A stretch of DNA of 64,000 nt from Blumeriella jaapii (GCA_009599575.1 VWND01000025.1:186001-250000); one strand, 5' to 3'. Shown: positions 11,918 through 23,339, counted from the first letter of the stretch. The notes: generated by a model from the sequence alone, not told the origin. A program made the numbers and translations.

Positions 11918-12181
11918 TGTTACGATCCTCCTTTGGCCAGTGGTATAATTGCCAATAATATAATTGCCAATAGTATAATTGCCGGTGATATTGGAATAAG
12001 ATTTGGGCACGGACCACCTCGGCCACTAGACTTCGCGCTAAATCACGTGACCCACAAACGCAACCCATTATACATAAAATTCGCGACCCCGAGCATTCTA
12101 GCTCGGTGTCTTTTTTTCAATTTACATGCGTACCTTTTGGTCCATATCACCCTTCTGATCACCCTCAAGCTAGCTGTGACA
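11918..12181 (+). repeat. Gyp2-a 3' LTR
   Basis: 264 bp, TGTTACGATC to AGCTGTGACA. It is one of four copies in the window (others: 16863-16941 joined to 23345-23538, 56006-56248, 56726-56997). It holds a short GCCAGTGGTAT-type minisatellite near its left end, ATCACGTGAC at 12042-12051, a TATA-like TTATACATAAAA near 12069, and a perfect 6-bp stem CCGAGC...GCTCGG around 12091-12108. It is clearly less mutated than the pol region beside it. Confidence 0.9.
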
Positions 12182-12439
12182 TAATCAGTCGAAAAGCTGG
12201 GAGATTAATCAATTGGTCGCCGTGTTTATATAATATAAAAAACGAGCTTTTGGTTTTGTAACAAAAATATTCACTTAGAATTAACAACTGCAGAAGGCAG
12301 AAATGTTAAGAGGGAAGTGTTTTATATATATAAATAGTCTTCGTAGTTAATAAGAAACCTACCAGGAGACCAGGGAGCTTGCAGCTACACGTAGTTGCTG
12401 GGGTGACGAAAGAGATGGCAAAAGAGTGAATCGTTACAA
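12182..12439 (+). repeat. Gyp1-c, isolated Gyp1 LTR lacking its first bases
   Basis: Homologous to the Gyp1 LTR from TAATCAGTCG through GAATCGTTACA, but the first ten bases are replaced by the end of the Gyp2-a LTR. The two share TGTGAC at the join. No Gyp1 internal sequence follows. At 12440 it abuts truncated Gyp2-b. It is either a solo LTR or a recombination scar. Orientation is given relative to the + strand of the 775-1043 copy. Confidence 0.8.
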
Positions 12440-12539
12440 AAAGTGCCGTTATTATCGTACTTATCGGAAGCTATTTTTATAAGCGCCAGCGTAATTATGC
12501 TTTTAACAGCTATTTTTTTCAAAATCTAAAAATCTAATT

Positions 12540-13130
12540 TATCGTCGGAAAGCATTTGCTGCTTTCGAGCTGCTCGCTATCGTATTTTTAATAAAAAAAT
12601 ATTTTGGTTTTTGCGAAAAAAAATATTAGCGAACGTATTAATAATTTCCGACCGATATATAATCGTAAAATAAAAATCGGCGAAAAACTCGGCTTATCGG
12701 GCTTATCGGGCCGAAAGATTTTTAATTATTATAAAATATTTTAAAACGCGGTAATCGATATATATATATACGTTTTTTTAAGCGCTTAACAGCTCCGGCT
12801 TGTAATTTTTAAAAAAGCGAAAAATAGCGAAAAGCTTTTTATCGTAAATCGGATAATTAAATTCGGCGTCGATTATAATTTTGGAAAAAAAACCGACCGA
12901 ATAATAAAAGTTATTTTTTTGCAATTGCGATAATACGCTAATTATTATTATTTTATTAAAAAAATCGGTTTTCAGGCGCGTTTGCTTATAAAAATCGTAA
13001 TAATATAAAATAAAAGCGTTCAGCAGGGCTTTGCGTAATATTTCCTATGCGTTTTTCTGTTTTTTTTCGAATACGAAAAAAAACGTTTTTGCCTGTAAAA
13101 GCAGTAAAAAAACGGCAAATACGATTATAA
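12540..13130 (-). pseudogene. Gyp2-b RNase H
   Basis: Mirror of 9640-10160. The minus strand over 12740-12960 repeats the stretch that in the + copy encodes DAEFNYPIYDKKLF. Stops are present. The region ends just before the truncation at 12440. Confidence 0.7.
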
Positions 13131-13169
13131 CCGGCTATAAAACGTTTGTAAAAATTGCAAAAACCTAAA

Positions 13170-14010
13170 AAATTTTATACGCCTCGTATATTCGCTGCAT
13201 ATTATTAATTTTTAATAATAGCGATTTTTTCCGGGTTTATTTTAATATTTTAAATGCTAATAATAAAGCTTAGAAATTTGGTTTTCGTAATATTAAACTC
13301 GCACTTTTTAATATCAGTTTTCAAGCCGTATTTTTTTAAAATCGACAGGATTTTTTTAACGTAAATCTTATATTTTAAATTATTCGCGAAATAAATAAAA
13401 ATATCGTTAAAATACGCCGAGCAGAAATTATTTAAATGTTTTATAAAAATATTATTAATAAAACGTTGAAATATAACGGACTTATTAATAAAACCGAACG
13501 AAAGGATTTTATATTTATATATATCGTATTGTCAAAGGGCACGGTCCAAGTTCTCGGTCTTGGCCGAGACCTTGCCTTCGGCCATCGGCCCGAGCAGGCA
13601 CGACCCAGGTGAATGAAATATAACCAAACGGACCCTTTGTATCCTTTTAGATCCCTAAGATTCAGTACATCAACCAAATGAATGCCTTCGCTCCCTGGTC
13701 CACCCTGAGCACCGTGACACGTATCGAATGCGAAAGCTAATCAATTTTTTAAATTTTTCGAATATCCGGACTCGATTAAATACTTATTAAATATTAATTT
13801 TCGTAAACATTTTAGCTTTAATAATTCGCGCTAGCATTTCGTTAATCAAAAGTAAAAAATAAAGATTTTTTTTCGTAAAATCGTTAAGCTTGCGATAATC
13901 GATATATAGGCGTATAAAACCGTTTGATTTTTTAATAAATAAAATCGAAGCGGCGAAAAATGCATTAAAAAGTTTAATAAAGCTTTTGTGCAAATTATCG
14001 AAAATATAAC
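13170..14010 (-). pseudogene. Gyp2-b reverse transcriptase, split by a short insertion
   Basis: The open stretch 13787-13993 reads IKKSNGFIRLYIDYRKLND and LLINEMLARI, the RT fingers/palm block. Translation is broken at 13719-13530 by the 190-bp insertion and resumes with the catalytic region, where AYFNDIFIY is found near 13400 instead of YLDD. Removing the insertion with one TSD restores alignment to 8880-9500. Confidence 0.85.
13530..13719. mobile_element. Short GC-rich insertion with TSD, solo-LTR-like
   Basis: 190 bp starting TGTCAAAGGG and ending CACCGTGACA, with a 5-bp TSD CGTAT on each side (13525-13529 and 13720-13724). Gyp2-a has the empty site near 9155-9165. The TG...CA ends, TGTCA/TGACA terminal repeat and 5-bp TSD fit a solo LTR of a family otherwise absent from the window. 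A small non-autonomous element is possible. Unlike its host it has balanced base composition, many intact CpA and CpC dinucleotides, and an internal TCTCGG/CCGAGA stem near 13552-13569. It carries no credible gene. Confidence 0.85.
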
Positions 14011-14829
14011 TTTTAATTTTTATAAGCTGCTTATTCGTGAAGCGTTTGAATAATTTTATAAAAAGCGTATTTTCCGTGGCTAAATGTATTTTATAATTTA
14101 TACCGGAGCGGCGAAAAGCGAGCTTGTCGTTTTTTTGCTTATAAAAAAGTTTTTCGAATTTCGAATATTAAACTAGAAAAAGCTTTTTCATAAAAACCAC
14201 GTTGTCGTTATATTTGGCTTGCAAAACGTCGGAAACGGAAATGCTTTTTATTGCCGCGAATTATATAACTTTTTTAAATTCGGCGATTTTCGCACGGCGG
14301 AAACGTTTTTTGTTTATATTATATATAAAAGCAATAAACGTGTAATCGTTAAATAATAGTAATTTTTTTTTTTTGCGATTCGCATTCGCTTTTCGTAACG
14401 TATTTATAGAGCGCTGAATGCAAAAGCGGAAATACAGCTGATATTGCAATTGAAAATAAAAGGGGTAGCAATTGGCCCGGTTAAAAGGACCGGCTTGGTC
14501 GGTTCAAAGCTATTAATAAAAAACTTTTTTATTTTGTGTAAATTGCTTTTAAAATTTCGTATAAACGTGAAAAGTTTATTAGCTTTAAAACTTAAATAAG
14601 CCTTTTTAATCGTCGTAAAAATATTAGCAAAAATATATAAAGCTTTTATTGCGCTGTTTCGTTTGTTTGCATTTTTTTAATATATGCGACTAAGCATTTT
14701 AAACTTTTTTCGCTAATTAAAATCGACGAACAATTATTCGTTAAAATAAAAAATAATAAATATATCGGATGGCTATTTTTTTTTGTTTTTTTTTTAATTA
14801 TACGTTTGCTTTAAATCGTAATGCTATAA

Positions 14830-15180
14830 AAATTTGCGATTAATAAAAACGTCGGTAAAATTTAAATTTATAATTAAAAAAAGAAAATTTATACGACGTC
14901 GATTAATCGTAAAAAAAAAAAAAATAGCAAAAGAAATAAGCTTTTCCGGCTCGCTATTATAACCGGTAAATATAATAGATTTATACAGCCGAATAAAACT
15001 TATTCCGAAACGTTAAAAAAATTAATACGCCAAAAGAATTTTAATCGCACCGAAAATATTAGCTTCGCTATCGATATATGCAAATATTTTAATATATAAT
15101 TTATTACGTATTAATTTTATAAAAAGTAAAAACTATCGCTCTTTTATTAAAAAGCGCTAATTAAATTTTAAATCCTTTTA
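14830..15180 (-). pseudogene. Gyp2-b aspartic protease region
   Basis: Mirror of 7740-8100. The stretch CGATAGCGAAGCTAATATTT, seen in the + copy, is present here on the minus strand near 15050-15080 and encodes the damaged DSxA box. It is identified by colinearity and contains stops. Confidence 0.65.
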
Positions 15181-15224
15181 TAAATCGAATTTTTTATTAT
15201 AATAAAAGTCTTTGCTACGATTTA

Positions 15225-16680
15225 AAAGTTTTTTAACAAATCGTTTTGCTTTTCGTCGATAATTATTTCGGCGATTTTACGATTAAATTTGGCGTCGAAG
15301 CAAACGTTTGCGAAATAGCCGGGCTTGCCGCAATTATAATAAGCGTTAAAAAAACGCGCAGCCAAACGAAAAAAAACCGGGAATAATAAAAGTGGCAATT
15401 ATACGCTCGTAAGAATTTTTGCTAAAAAAAAGAAAAGCCGTGCGAGCAAAAAAAATTAAAAAAGTAAAACGTTATAAAGTCTTAAGAATATCGGAAATAC
15501 GCCTAGAATTTTAATTAACAAAAACTATAATAAAAGAAAAATAGTTTATACGACGGGCAAAAGCTATTTTTTCAGCTCGGATATTACGTGATTTTTTATT
15601 CGCAACGGCCAAAAACTCGTTTAAAACAGTATAATTATTATTTATTTTATATTTTTTTATTCGAAAATCGTATTTAAAAATAAAAATAATTTTTTCGTAT
15701 ATATTTTTAAATTAACGGTTTTTAGTAATTTTGCTAATAATTGCGTAACGAATAAATAAAAAACGAAAATTATTATAAATTTAACCGTTGTTTATATAAA
15801 GCTTATTGTATTATAATTTAGCAAATTAAACGCGGTTATAATCAAAAAAGCGCTAATTAAAAATACGAAAAACGTTTCGGGCCGATTGGGCTTAATTATA
15901 AAATTCGAAATTGAAATGCTTTAAAATAATAGTTTTTGCCTTTTTAATAATATATTTAAAATTTACTTTGGCTTGATTTATGTTTTGTATAAAGTTTTTT
16001 AAATACTTTTTAATAAACAGTTTTATATTTATTTTTTATGCGTTATATTTAATTTTTTTTTAATAATCGTTAAAAGCGTAGCGAAAATATTTGATTTTAA
16101 ATAATTCGATTCGAAAAATAGCTAGATCGAGAACGGAAAAGTAATATTCGGAAATTAATTAGAAATTCGCCGTAAAAGCGCGCGAAGCTCGAAATAAAAA
16201 AAAAGCGTCGCGGGCAATATTAGCGGAAAAAATTGAAAAGCGAGCGGCGGCAATAGCTTAAGCGATTATTTAAACGATTTAAAGCTGCTAGGCCGCAGTA
16301 AATCTTTTAGTATTAATAAATATACTAGGCAGTCGGTTTAGAAGCATTCGTCGGTTTAAAAATACTAAAATATTAGCGTCGTATAATTCGATTTTAAATT
16401 CGATCGTAAAGCGAAAAAATTTAGCAAATAAATCGGTTGCAAATAATTATAATTCGGTAAAAAAGTCGTAAAATAAAAACTCGCTGCCAAAATCGTCGAA
16501 AAACCTGGAACGAATAGAAATTCGGAAGCGCTAAAAGCGAAAGCAAAAAGTGAAAATGTTGATTCGAAGCCGAATCGTACGAATTGCGTTCGTTTTCGGA
16601 TGCCGCGTCGATTTATAAAAAAAGCATAAAATGTTATAATATTCAAAAAAAGCGATTCGAATTGCAAAAGCAGATCGAAT
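15225..16680 (-). pseudogene. Gyp2-b gag
   Basis: The open stretch 16365-16667 reads FINRRGIRKRTQFVRFGFES. The same start is seen in Gyp2-d near 57245, so this is the gag N-terminal region. The zinc knuckle mirror lies near 15230-15370. Gyp1-a's target site is empty here (near 15715). Gag is alanine/phenylalanine-rich after RIP and has stops after about 16360. Confidence 0.72.
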
Positions 16681-16862
16681 TAATAAAAAAAAAAAACTCC
16701 AGCTTTTTCTGAAAACAAAATTAATAAAAAAAAGTTCTGATTAAAGCACCGATAAATAAACGTCGGTACGAGCGGCCTGAAAAAAGTTCGAATTGCAAAA
16801 GCAGATCGAATTTTTAACCGTGGATACAAAGCTTCCTAGCGAAAATTATTTGGTTTTTTTTA

Positions 16863-16941
16863 TATTATAATTAATTTAAAAATAATCGGAATAATATAAA
16901 CCAAAAAATACGTATGTAAATTGAAAAAAAAAACACCGAGC
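16863..16941 (-). repeat. Gyp2-b 5' LTR, inner fragment
   Basis: Inner 79 bp of the Gyp2-b LTR in reverse orientation, ending ACACCGAGC. It is interrupted at 16941 by Gyp1-b, whose TSD CGAGC is 16937-16941. The rest of this LTR resumes at 23345. Confidence 0.88.
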
Positions 16942-17203
16942 TGTGACGATCTAATCAGTCGGAGGGCTGGGAGATCAGTCAACTGGTCGCCGTGTTCATA
17001 TGGTATAAAACGAGCCTTTGGTTCTGTAACAAAAATATTCATTTAGAATCAACAACTGCAAAAAGCAGAAATTGCTAAAAGAAAAGAGTCTTATATATAT
17101 AATAGTCTCCACAATTGATAGGAGACCCACCAAAAGACCAGAGAGCTTGCAATTATACGTAGTTGCTAGGATGACGCGAAGAGCAAACGAATGAGTCGTC
17201 ACA
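16942..17203 (-). repeat. Gyp1-b 3' LTR
   Basis: 262 bp from TGTGACGATC to GAGTCGTCACA. It keeps intact TGTGAC/GTCACA ends. It lies next to the polypurine tract on its inner side and the TSD CGAGC on its outer side. Confidence 0.92.
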
Positions 17204-17229
17204 CTACCCCCCCGTCCGAAAAAAGCGCG

Positions 17230-17990
17230 CTTTCGAGCTTTTATTTATTGGTACGTCGCTATCCAAGTGATCGTACGAATTCAAACTTTCGGAATACGCC
17301 TTTAGCCAGTTTATAAGTTTTGCAGAAGGACCGGAAAGCTTTTTATGCGCCAAATGAAAATCGCGCATTTTTAGAGGAGCGTATATAAAGTCAGACGCGG
17401 AATATTACGTAAGATTTTTATTTAAATTTATTTAAAAAGTTTTATATTAAAAGGTTTTTCGCTGTATTCGACAGGCGATTAATTTTTCGATTTCGTATTT
17501 AAGCTTATTAATTATATTAATAAATTTAAAGGCTGGATTAATCTGATCTGAAAGCGCGTCGTCAGCTGTTTTACGCAGTCGATTAGCGTAAAAAACTGGA
17601 TGTACGTTTATAATATTAGAAAGGTTTAGCTTAAAAGCGTTATCGAAAATTTTGGCTACAATTTTGAAAAGGCCGTTTGTAGGGTTGTCGAGCTTGCGAA
17701 AGGGCCGGAAGATCGGAAATAAACGCATATCGAGCTATACGTAATCGCCAACGTTAAAATCGATCGCGCGGCGAGATTTATTCGCATTTTTTTTTATTTT
17801 TTCGTAGGTTTGTTGAAAGTGCGATTTGGCGAGGTTTTAGGCGTCGTAGTAGCGGCGAGCGTACGCACGAGCTTCGTTTGCGTTTAGCTTGTATAAAAGG
17901 TTAAGAAAAAGGAAAGTATCGAGCTTCCAGTTTCAATTAGTATAAAAAGTGTAATCGTATACAATTTCAAAAGGTAAAAAGCTATTTAAA
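17230..17990 (-). pseudogene. Gyp1-b integrase C-terminal region
   Basis: The open stretch 17447-17728 is 93 codons and legible: FRPFRKLDNPTNG, then FKIVAKIFDNAFKLNL, then INVHPVFYANRLRKTADDAL and ending LIACRIQRKTF. This order (beta-barrel segment, HPVFH-like motif, then a region leading into a chromo-like module) is standard for fungal Ty3/gypsy integrases. Downstream the frame is broken. Confidence 0.82.
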
Positions 17991-18764
17991 CTTTCGTAAA
18001 AAAGGATTATTTGAGCGAAATTTATTATTAAAAGAAATTCGCTTTAATCGTTTTAATAAAAATTTACGAAAGGTCGAAAGCGTTTTTGCAGGTATTAATT
18101 GTAAATTTCGGTCTAACCGTCGGTTTCAGGATAAGCGGCTGTCGAAAGCTTTAATTGCGTACCGAGTATTTTGTTTAATTCAAATCAAAAGATAAACTAA
18201 TATTAAAAGCCACGATCGCTAATAATACTTTTTGAAAGGCCAAAATATTTATATATATGGAATATATACAATTTGGCAAGGTTTCGAGCGTCGATATTTT
18301 TATAGCAAAAAATCGAAATAGTTTGCTTGGAAAAGCGATTTATTATTACGAATACGTTATCGTAACCGTGTTTGTTTTTATTAAAGCTGCAAAAGTCTAT
18401 TGTAACGTGCTTCTAAAAATGGTCAAAAACAGAAAAAGGCTAAAAAAGGCCGGGGCGCTTATTTTTTAAAATAAAATTTCTTCGATAAACGTGGCAATTG
18501 CGATAGTATTATTTTACGAAAGCTGTTACCTCGCTAATAATATTGGTCCGAAAGCAATTGCGTAATTTTGCGAGCGCTGGAATAAGCGGTAGAAATCTGG
18601 TCGTGTACTTTTCGTATAAAGGCCAAACGAAAGTGATCGACGTCTGGTATTATTAAGCGACCGTAATATAATAGCAGGTCGCGTTCAAATGTATACGAAA
18701 ACGGAATATTATTATCGTCGTTCTTTTTCGTAGCGTTTCGTACAGCTTTCTTTCGGAAGGCCAT
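17990..18764 (-). pseudogene. Gyp1-b integrase, zinc-binding domain and catalytic core
   Basis: The open stretch 18534-18764 carries the HHCC-domain start (ERDLLLYYGRLIIPDVDHFR, then HDQISTAYSS and LLSDQYY). The following core, in another frame after stops, reads YDNVFVIINRFSK, KSIISDRGF and YPETDGQTEIYNQYL. The second Asp and the Glu of the DDE triad are therefore still present in this copy. Several stops make it non-functional. Confidence 0.85.
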
Positions 18765-18949
18765 CAGGCTGCTAGCTGTGCGATTAGCGTGGAAAAGCTG
18801 GTTAACGATACGAAATGCGGAAAAGAAATTAATTATTTCAACGATAAAAACAGCTGTTTCGGAGGCCGTGGAAGATCGAAGTTTTTTAGTTAAAAGGCGG
18901 TGATCGATTTGATCGGCTCGGAAAAGGGTTTGCAGGCGCTAAATGCGTT

Positions 18950-19560
18950 TAAAAGAGTTTTGGCGATCGAATTCGCTCGTACGACGTGTTAATGCGTTAG
19001 CCAAAAGATTGTGTTTACTTGGTCTGTACGTAATAAGAAAGTTGTAATCGGCGAAAAGCTCGGCCCAGCGTGCTTATCGAATATTTAAAAGTTTAAAGGT
19101 TATAAAATATTTTAAGGTCTTATGATTAATAATTATTTTAATTTAATAAATTAAGTTAATCAGTTTAGTACGAAAATTGCCTAAAGATTTCACGATTACG
19201 AGCATTTTTTTATCGTATACGACGTAGTTTAGCTTTGCGGGAATTATGGTTTTGCTAAAATAGGCGACTGGAAGCCAATCGTCGCTATAAAATTGCGAAA
19301 GCACAAAAGCTATTACGCCGTCGAAAGCGTTAGTTTCTAATATGCAAGGAAGGTTTTGCCTGTAATATTATAGAATTAATACAGTAATAAAGGCTAATAT
19401 AAAAAGGTCGAAATTCTTTTGATATTTAGAAGTGAAATTGTAAAAAACGTTAGCTTTGGTCAAATAGACTAGAAGCTTTGCAATTATATCGTAATTTTTA
19501 ATAAAACGTCGGTAAAAGTTACAAAAACTAAAAAAGCTTTGTACACTTTTTACAATAGTA
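18950..19560 (-). pseudogene. Gyp1-b RNase H region
   Basis: Located between RT and integrase and colinear with 2800-3400 of Gyp1-a. Short coding-like stretches are seen, but no catalytic motif could be assigned with confidence because of stops. Confidence 0.55.
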
Positions 19561-19759
19561 GAAGGCTTTTAATGGGCGATTACGGAAACTTTTTTTGGGT
19601 TTACTTCTAAGTTTTTAATTGAGATAATAAAGCTTAAGTAACGGATCCGAGTAATATTGAATTTAAACTTCCGAATATCGGCCTGTAATCCAGCGTTAGC
19701 GAACTTTTAAAGTATTTTGCGAACGTGTATAGCGTGTTTCAAAAGGTCGGACGAGTAGA

Positions 19760-20530
19760 TAAGAATGTTATTTAAGTATGCAATGTAAAAATCGTTTAAA
19801 TAATCGAAGAAAACGTCGTTTATATAACGTTGGTAAGTTACGGGTTTATTAGTAAGGCTAAAAATAGCATTTTGCATTTATAAGCGCCGTAACGCGTACG
19901 AAACGTCGTTAGTTTTTTATTGGCGGGGTCTATTCGAATTTTATAAAAAGTTTAACGAATATCGAGCTTCGTAAAAATTCGCGCTTTCAAAAAACGAGCA
20001 AAGGTTTTATCGATAAAAAAAAGAGGGTAGCGATTTTTACGAGTAATATTATTAAAAGTTCGATAATCGATACAAAAACGCAATAAACCGTCGGGTTTTT
20101 TAGCGAAAAATATTAAAGCAGCGAAAAAAGCGGTGAAAAGTTCGATAAAACTTTTGTTAAGGTTATTTTGCAGATAAATTTTGATAATTTCGAATTCCGG
20201 AATCGATATTTTATACAAAAAAGTGTATTTTAGCTTTTTTTCATTTATAATAAGCTCGATCTTATAGTCGTAGAGCCGGTAAAAAACTAGCTCGTTACTG
20301 GCGGCCTTAAAAAACACGTGTTTAAGGTTTTTATACTTCGGAAAAAAAAATTCGAAAAAAGGTTTATTCGAAATTAGCTCCGCTAAGCTGATTAAAAAAA
20401 TCGAAATCGATATTTTATTAGTTCTGAAACGTTCGAAAAAACTATGAAATTAAGTTTTAAGAAAAATGTTATACGTAAAATCGTTTAGTATTTTGTCGAT
20501 TTCGTACAGAAAGGTTAAAAACATTTCAAC
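19760..20530 (-). pseudogene. Gyp1-b reverse transcriptase
   Basis: The open stretch 19952-20317 (121 codons) reads RLYDYKIELIINEKKLKYT, then FAKKPDGLLRFCIDYRTFN, NRYPLFFIDKTFARF and ARIFTKLDIR, a clear Ty3/gypsy RT palm. The catalytic box further on (about 19755-19790) reads AYLNNILIYSSD, with both active-site aspartates now asparagine. It is the best-preserved Gyp1 RT in the window but inactive. Confidence 0.9.
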
Positions 20531-20599
20531 TGCTTTTTTTCTAAAAATCAGCTTGAAAGCGTATGTAATAATTTAGCAGATGGAAATTAAATAAGCAGT

Positions 20600-21500
20600 A
20601 AATTAAAAAACTCGTTTTCGAACTGATCGTTTAAAAAATTCAGAAAATGGCTTATTTGAATTATCGATTATATTAAGCTGAAAGGCCATCGCGGCGAAAA
20701 CCTTTTTTCGGTTTTTAATATAATTGTTTTTTGTAGAACGAAAAAGCTGTTTTGACGAAAAAAAAAGAAAAAAAAAAGAAATAATAAAAGAGGGATCGGC
20801 AGCCTGAAAAGGTGATGTAATTTCTTGTATTATTTTATTGGCGTCGCTATCGAAATTGGCACCGCGAGTGAAATTCGATTTTTTCGCGTTTCGCATAGCG
20901 TCGTAGGTCTGCCATAATTAATTAAGGTTTTTGTCACGTTTTACAGCGTCGTTTTGATGGCGAAATTGAATTTTTCGGAGGTGCAAATAAGAAATTTTAA
21001 TATAACGAGCGTAAAAAACTATAGGAAAGTAAAACTTCGGCTAATAAAGCTTGCGTTTATTACAGTTTAATAAAACTTAGTGTTCGGCCAACCAAGCTTT
21101 TTTTAGAATCATACTATAATTTCCGAAGTTGATAATTAAAAAAAAAATAAACGATTGTATTCGATTGTTAATAATAAGATTGAAAAGCGTAAAATATATA
21201 ATTAAATGGCCACGAGCTTTATTATATCCTTTTACAAAAAAAAAAGCCGGGAAAAATTAAATTAAAAGTTTTAAAAAAAAAGAAAAAGATTTAATCAGCG
21301 CCGAATCGATCAACGCATAACCGTTCGCTTTAAAGTCGGCGAGCGCCTTCATTTTGTACGAAAGATTATTTTTAGTAAATATAACGAGAATTGTTAATAA
21401 ATCGCTATCAAAAAGCTTTCGAACGTTAAAATAACGTATATCGCGTAATACGCCTAAGAAAAAAGCTTTGCTTAAGCCTGAGCGTTTCTTCGATTAACGA
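20600..21500 (-). pseudogene. Gyp1-b protease and protease-RT linker
   Basis: The minus-strand frame 20603-20896 (97 codons) covers the linker. The protease lies at about 21080-21480, colinear with 4932-5288. In the retropepsin part the sequence is broken by stops. Its identity rests on alignment with Gyp1-a, where the protease stretch is open. Confidence 0.65.
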
Positions 21501-21559
21501 AAGAGCTTTTAATTTTCTTATATGCATTTTAGAAATCGTTTAAAAAAAGGTTTTCGTTT

Positions 21560-22600
21560 TTATTATTATTATCGGAAAGCGAATTTTCGGCCGGTTCGAT
21601 CTCGTTTATATTTATTAGCCTGGAAAAGCTTTTGGATAAAACCGAGGGTCGGCCCGTAAAAGGTTTTGCAAATTAGCCTTTCTGAATTCTCTGATATGAA
21701 ATAAAAAACGAGCGTTGTCGTTGATCCGATCGAAAAGGAAAAACGCCAGAAGGGGCGTTTTGGCGTGGAAAAGAAGGAAAAACAAAAGGCTAAAAAAAAA
21801 ACCTATGAAACATTTGGACGACTTTCGTACGTACGATTTAACTCGTAGTATGCTTTGGTTAAAAACCTACCATCTTAATAGATGGTAAACTTAGTAAAGC
21901 GACTCGCGTATAAAATTCGTTCAGCCAACTAACCTTGTTTTTTTTGTCGAACGGCGGTAAGCCAATTTTTAAAAGTCGTTGTACGCGTCTATTCCAAATG
22001 CAACTTTTCCCGTAAACGCCTTGGTATTTTATCGCGGAAAGCGTTTCGAAGCTATTTGTCAGTCCGTATTTGAACGTTCGCTGCGAAAATGAAAAATCGC
22101 AGATAAAAGCGCTAAAAGTCGTCGTACGTATTTATTACAAGCATTTTGAATTCGTTTTCGGCCTTTTAAACGTCGGAAAAGTCGGCCAGGAAATCGGCGA
22201 CCTTTTTGACTAATTTTTCGGAAAAAATAAGATCGGAGCGGTCCAAAATACGAAGGGTCAGAAACTCTCTTGCCACGCCTTCGGTCTGATCGAATATATA
22301 ATTTTTGCGAAATCGATCGCCAGCGAAATAATCGTAGTAAAGTTCGAAATTATCGAAAACTCTAATTTCCCAGTGGCGTGCTTTATAATCTTCACTATTA
22401 TTTAGCTTAAACTTAAGATTCGAAACGCGCTTTATGCGAGCTAATCGAAAGTCAGCAGATAAATAAAAACCATAGCGTTCAAAAAGCGCGCTAAGGTTTT
22501 GGCCGTTATAAAAAGATTTAAAAAAAATTCGCGAAAAGCGTAAAAATTAATTTGCAGCGTTTATTAATTAAAATAAAACGTTGCGAAAAAAAGCAGCAAA
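21560..22600 (-). pseudogene. Gyp1-b gag
   Basis: Colinear with Gyp1-a gag. The minus-strand reading of 22000-22250 gives the same capsid-like blocks as 5830-6080, broken by stops. A leader of about 480 bp separates it from the 5' LTR. Confidence 0.65.
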
Positions 22601-23077
22601 TTCGCGACTAGCAAAAGCACGTTCGATAAATTCTATCAAACGCTCTGATTAAGGGGTTTGTCGCAGTCGTATAATTTTCAAAAGTTGTCGTTTACGCTTT
22701 TGCGCTTTTTTCAATTGATTTTGCAAAAATCTCAACTAAATGCTCTCAGCGCTAAGCTGCAAGAAAAAGATGGCAAGCGAAATGGTTGACGCTTTGCCTT
22801 TTTCTTTGTTTTTTTTTCCTCGGGAGGAGGACTGTTCTTCAAAAGAAGAAGCTTTTGGGAAAGGCTGCTTTTTCGCTGATTAAGAGGGAGGTTGAAGTGT
22901 AGTAGCAGAAGCTGAAAAGCTCTGCTAAAAAAAAGATCGTTAAACAGGTGCCATCCTTCGCAAAATACGGAAATAAGCCTTTTTACGACCGGTCGATCAC
23001 TTTGGTGTGATCCGTAAGGAATTCGAAGAAAGAAATAATTTACGCCGTCGCCAGCGTAAAAAAAGAGTTATTAATAA

Positions 23078-23339
23078 TATAACGATTTAATCAATCGGAA
23101 AGTTAAGAAATCAATCAATTGGTCGCCGTGTTCATATAATATAAAACGAGCCTTTGGTTCTGTAACAAAAATATTCACTTAGAATCAACAATTGCAGAAG
23201 GCAGAGGTTGCTAAAAAAAGAAAGCCTTATATACATAATAGTTTCCATAGTTGATGGGAAACCCACCAGGAGACCAGGGAGCTTGCAACTATACGTAGTT
23301 GCTGGGGTGACGCGAGGGGCAAACGAGTGAGTCGTCACA
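23078..23339 (-). repeat. Gyp1-b 5' LTR
   Basis: 262 bp, TATAACGATT to GAGTCGTCACA, followed by TSD CGAGC. Its outer half keeps long runs with intact CC and CA, for example ACCCACCAGGAGACCAGG near 23262, in contrast to the internal region. Confidence 0.92.

Larger units (their letters stand above)
1..12181 (+). mobile_element. Gyp2-a, Ty3/gypsy retrotransposon, 5' end outside the window
   Basis: This element reads gag, zinc knuckle, protease, reverse transcriptase, RNase H and integrase on the + strand and ends in its 3' LTR (11918-12181). It enters the window about 630 bp into the element, judged against the inverted copy at 12440-23538. Gyp1-a (775-7157) splits it, with TSD CGTTG on both sides. 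The uninterrupted site is seen in the sister copy near 58140 and, inverted, near 15715. All frames are broken by stops. Base changes between copies are almost all transitions, as expected of RIP. Confidence 0.9.
16942..23339 (-). mobile_element. Gyp1-b, complete but dead Ty3/gypsy retrotransposon
   Basis: 6398 bp with LTRs 16942-17203 and 23078-23339 and TSD CGAGC (16937-16941, 23340-23344). It is inserted in the 5' LTR of Gyp2-b, and the other Gyp2 LTRs show the uninterrupted site. It is colinear with Gyp1-a but somewhat less mutated: more G and C remain, and domains read in longer stretches. The polypurine tract GGACGGGGGGGTAG (minus strand) is at 17204-17217. Confidence 0.93.
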
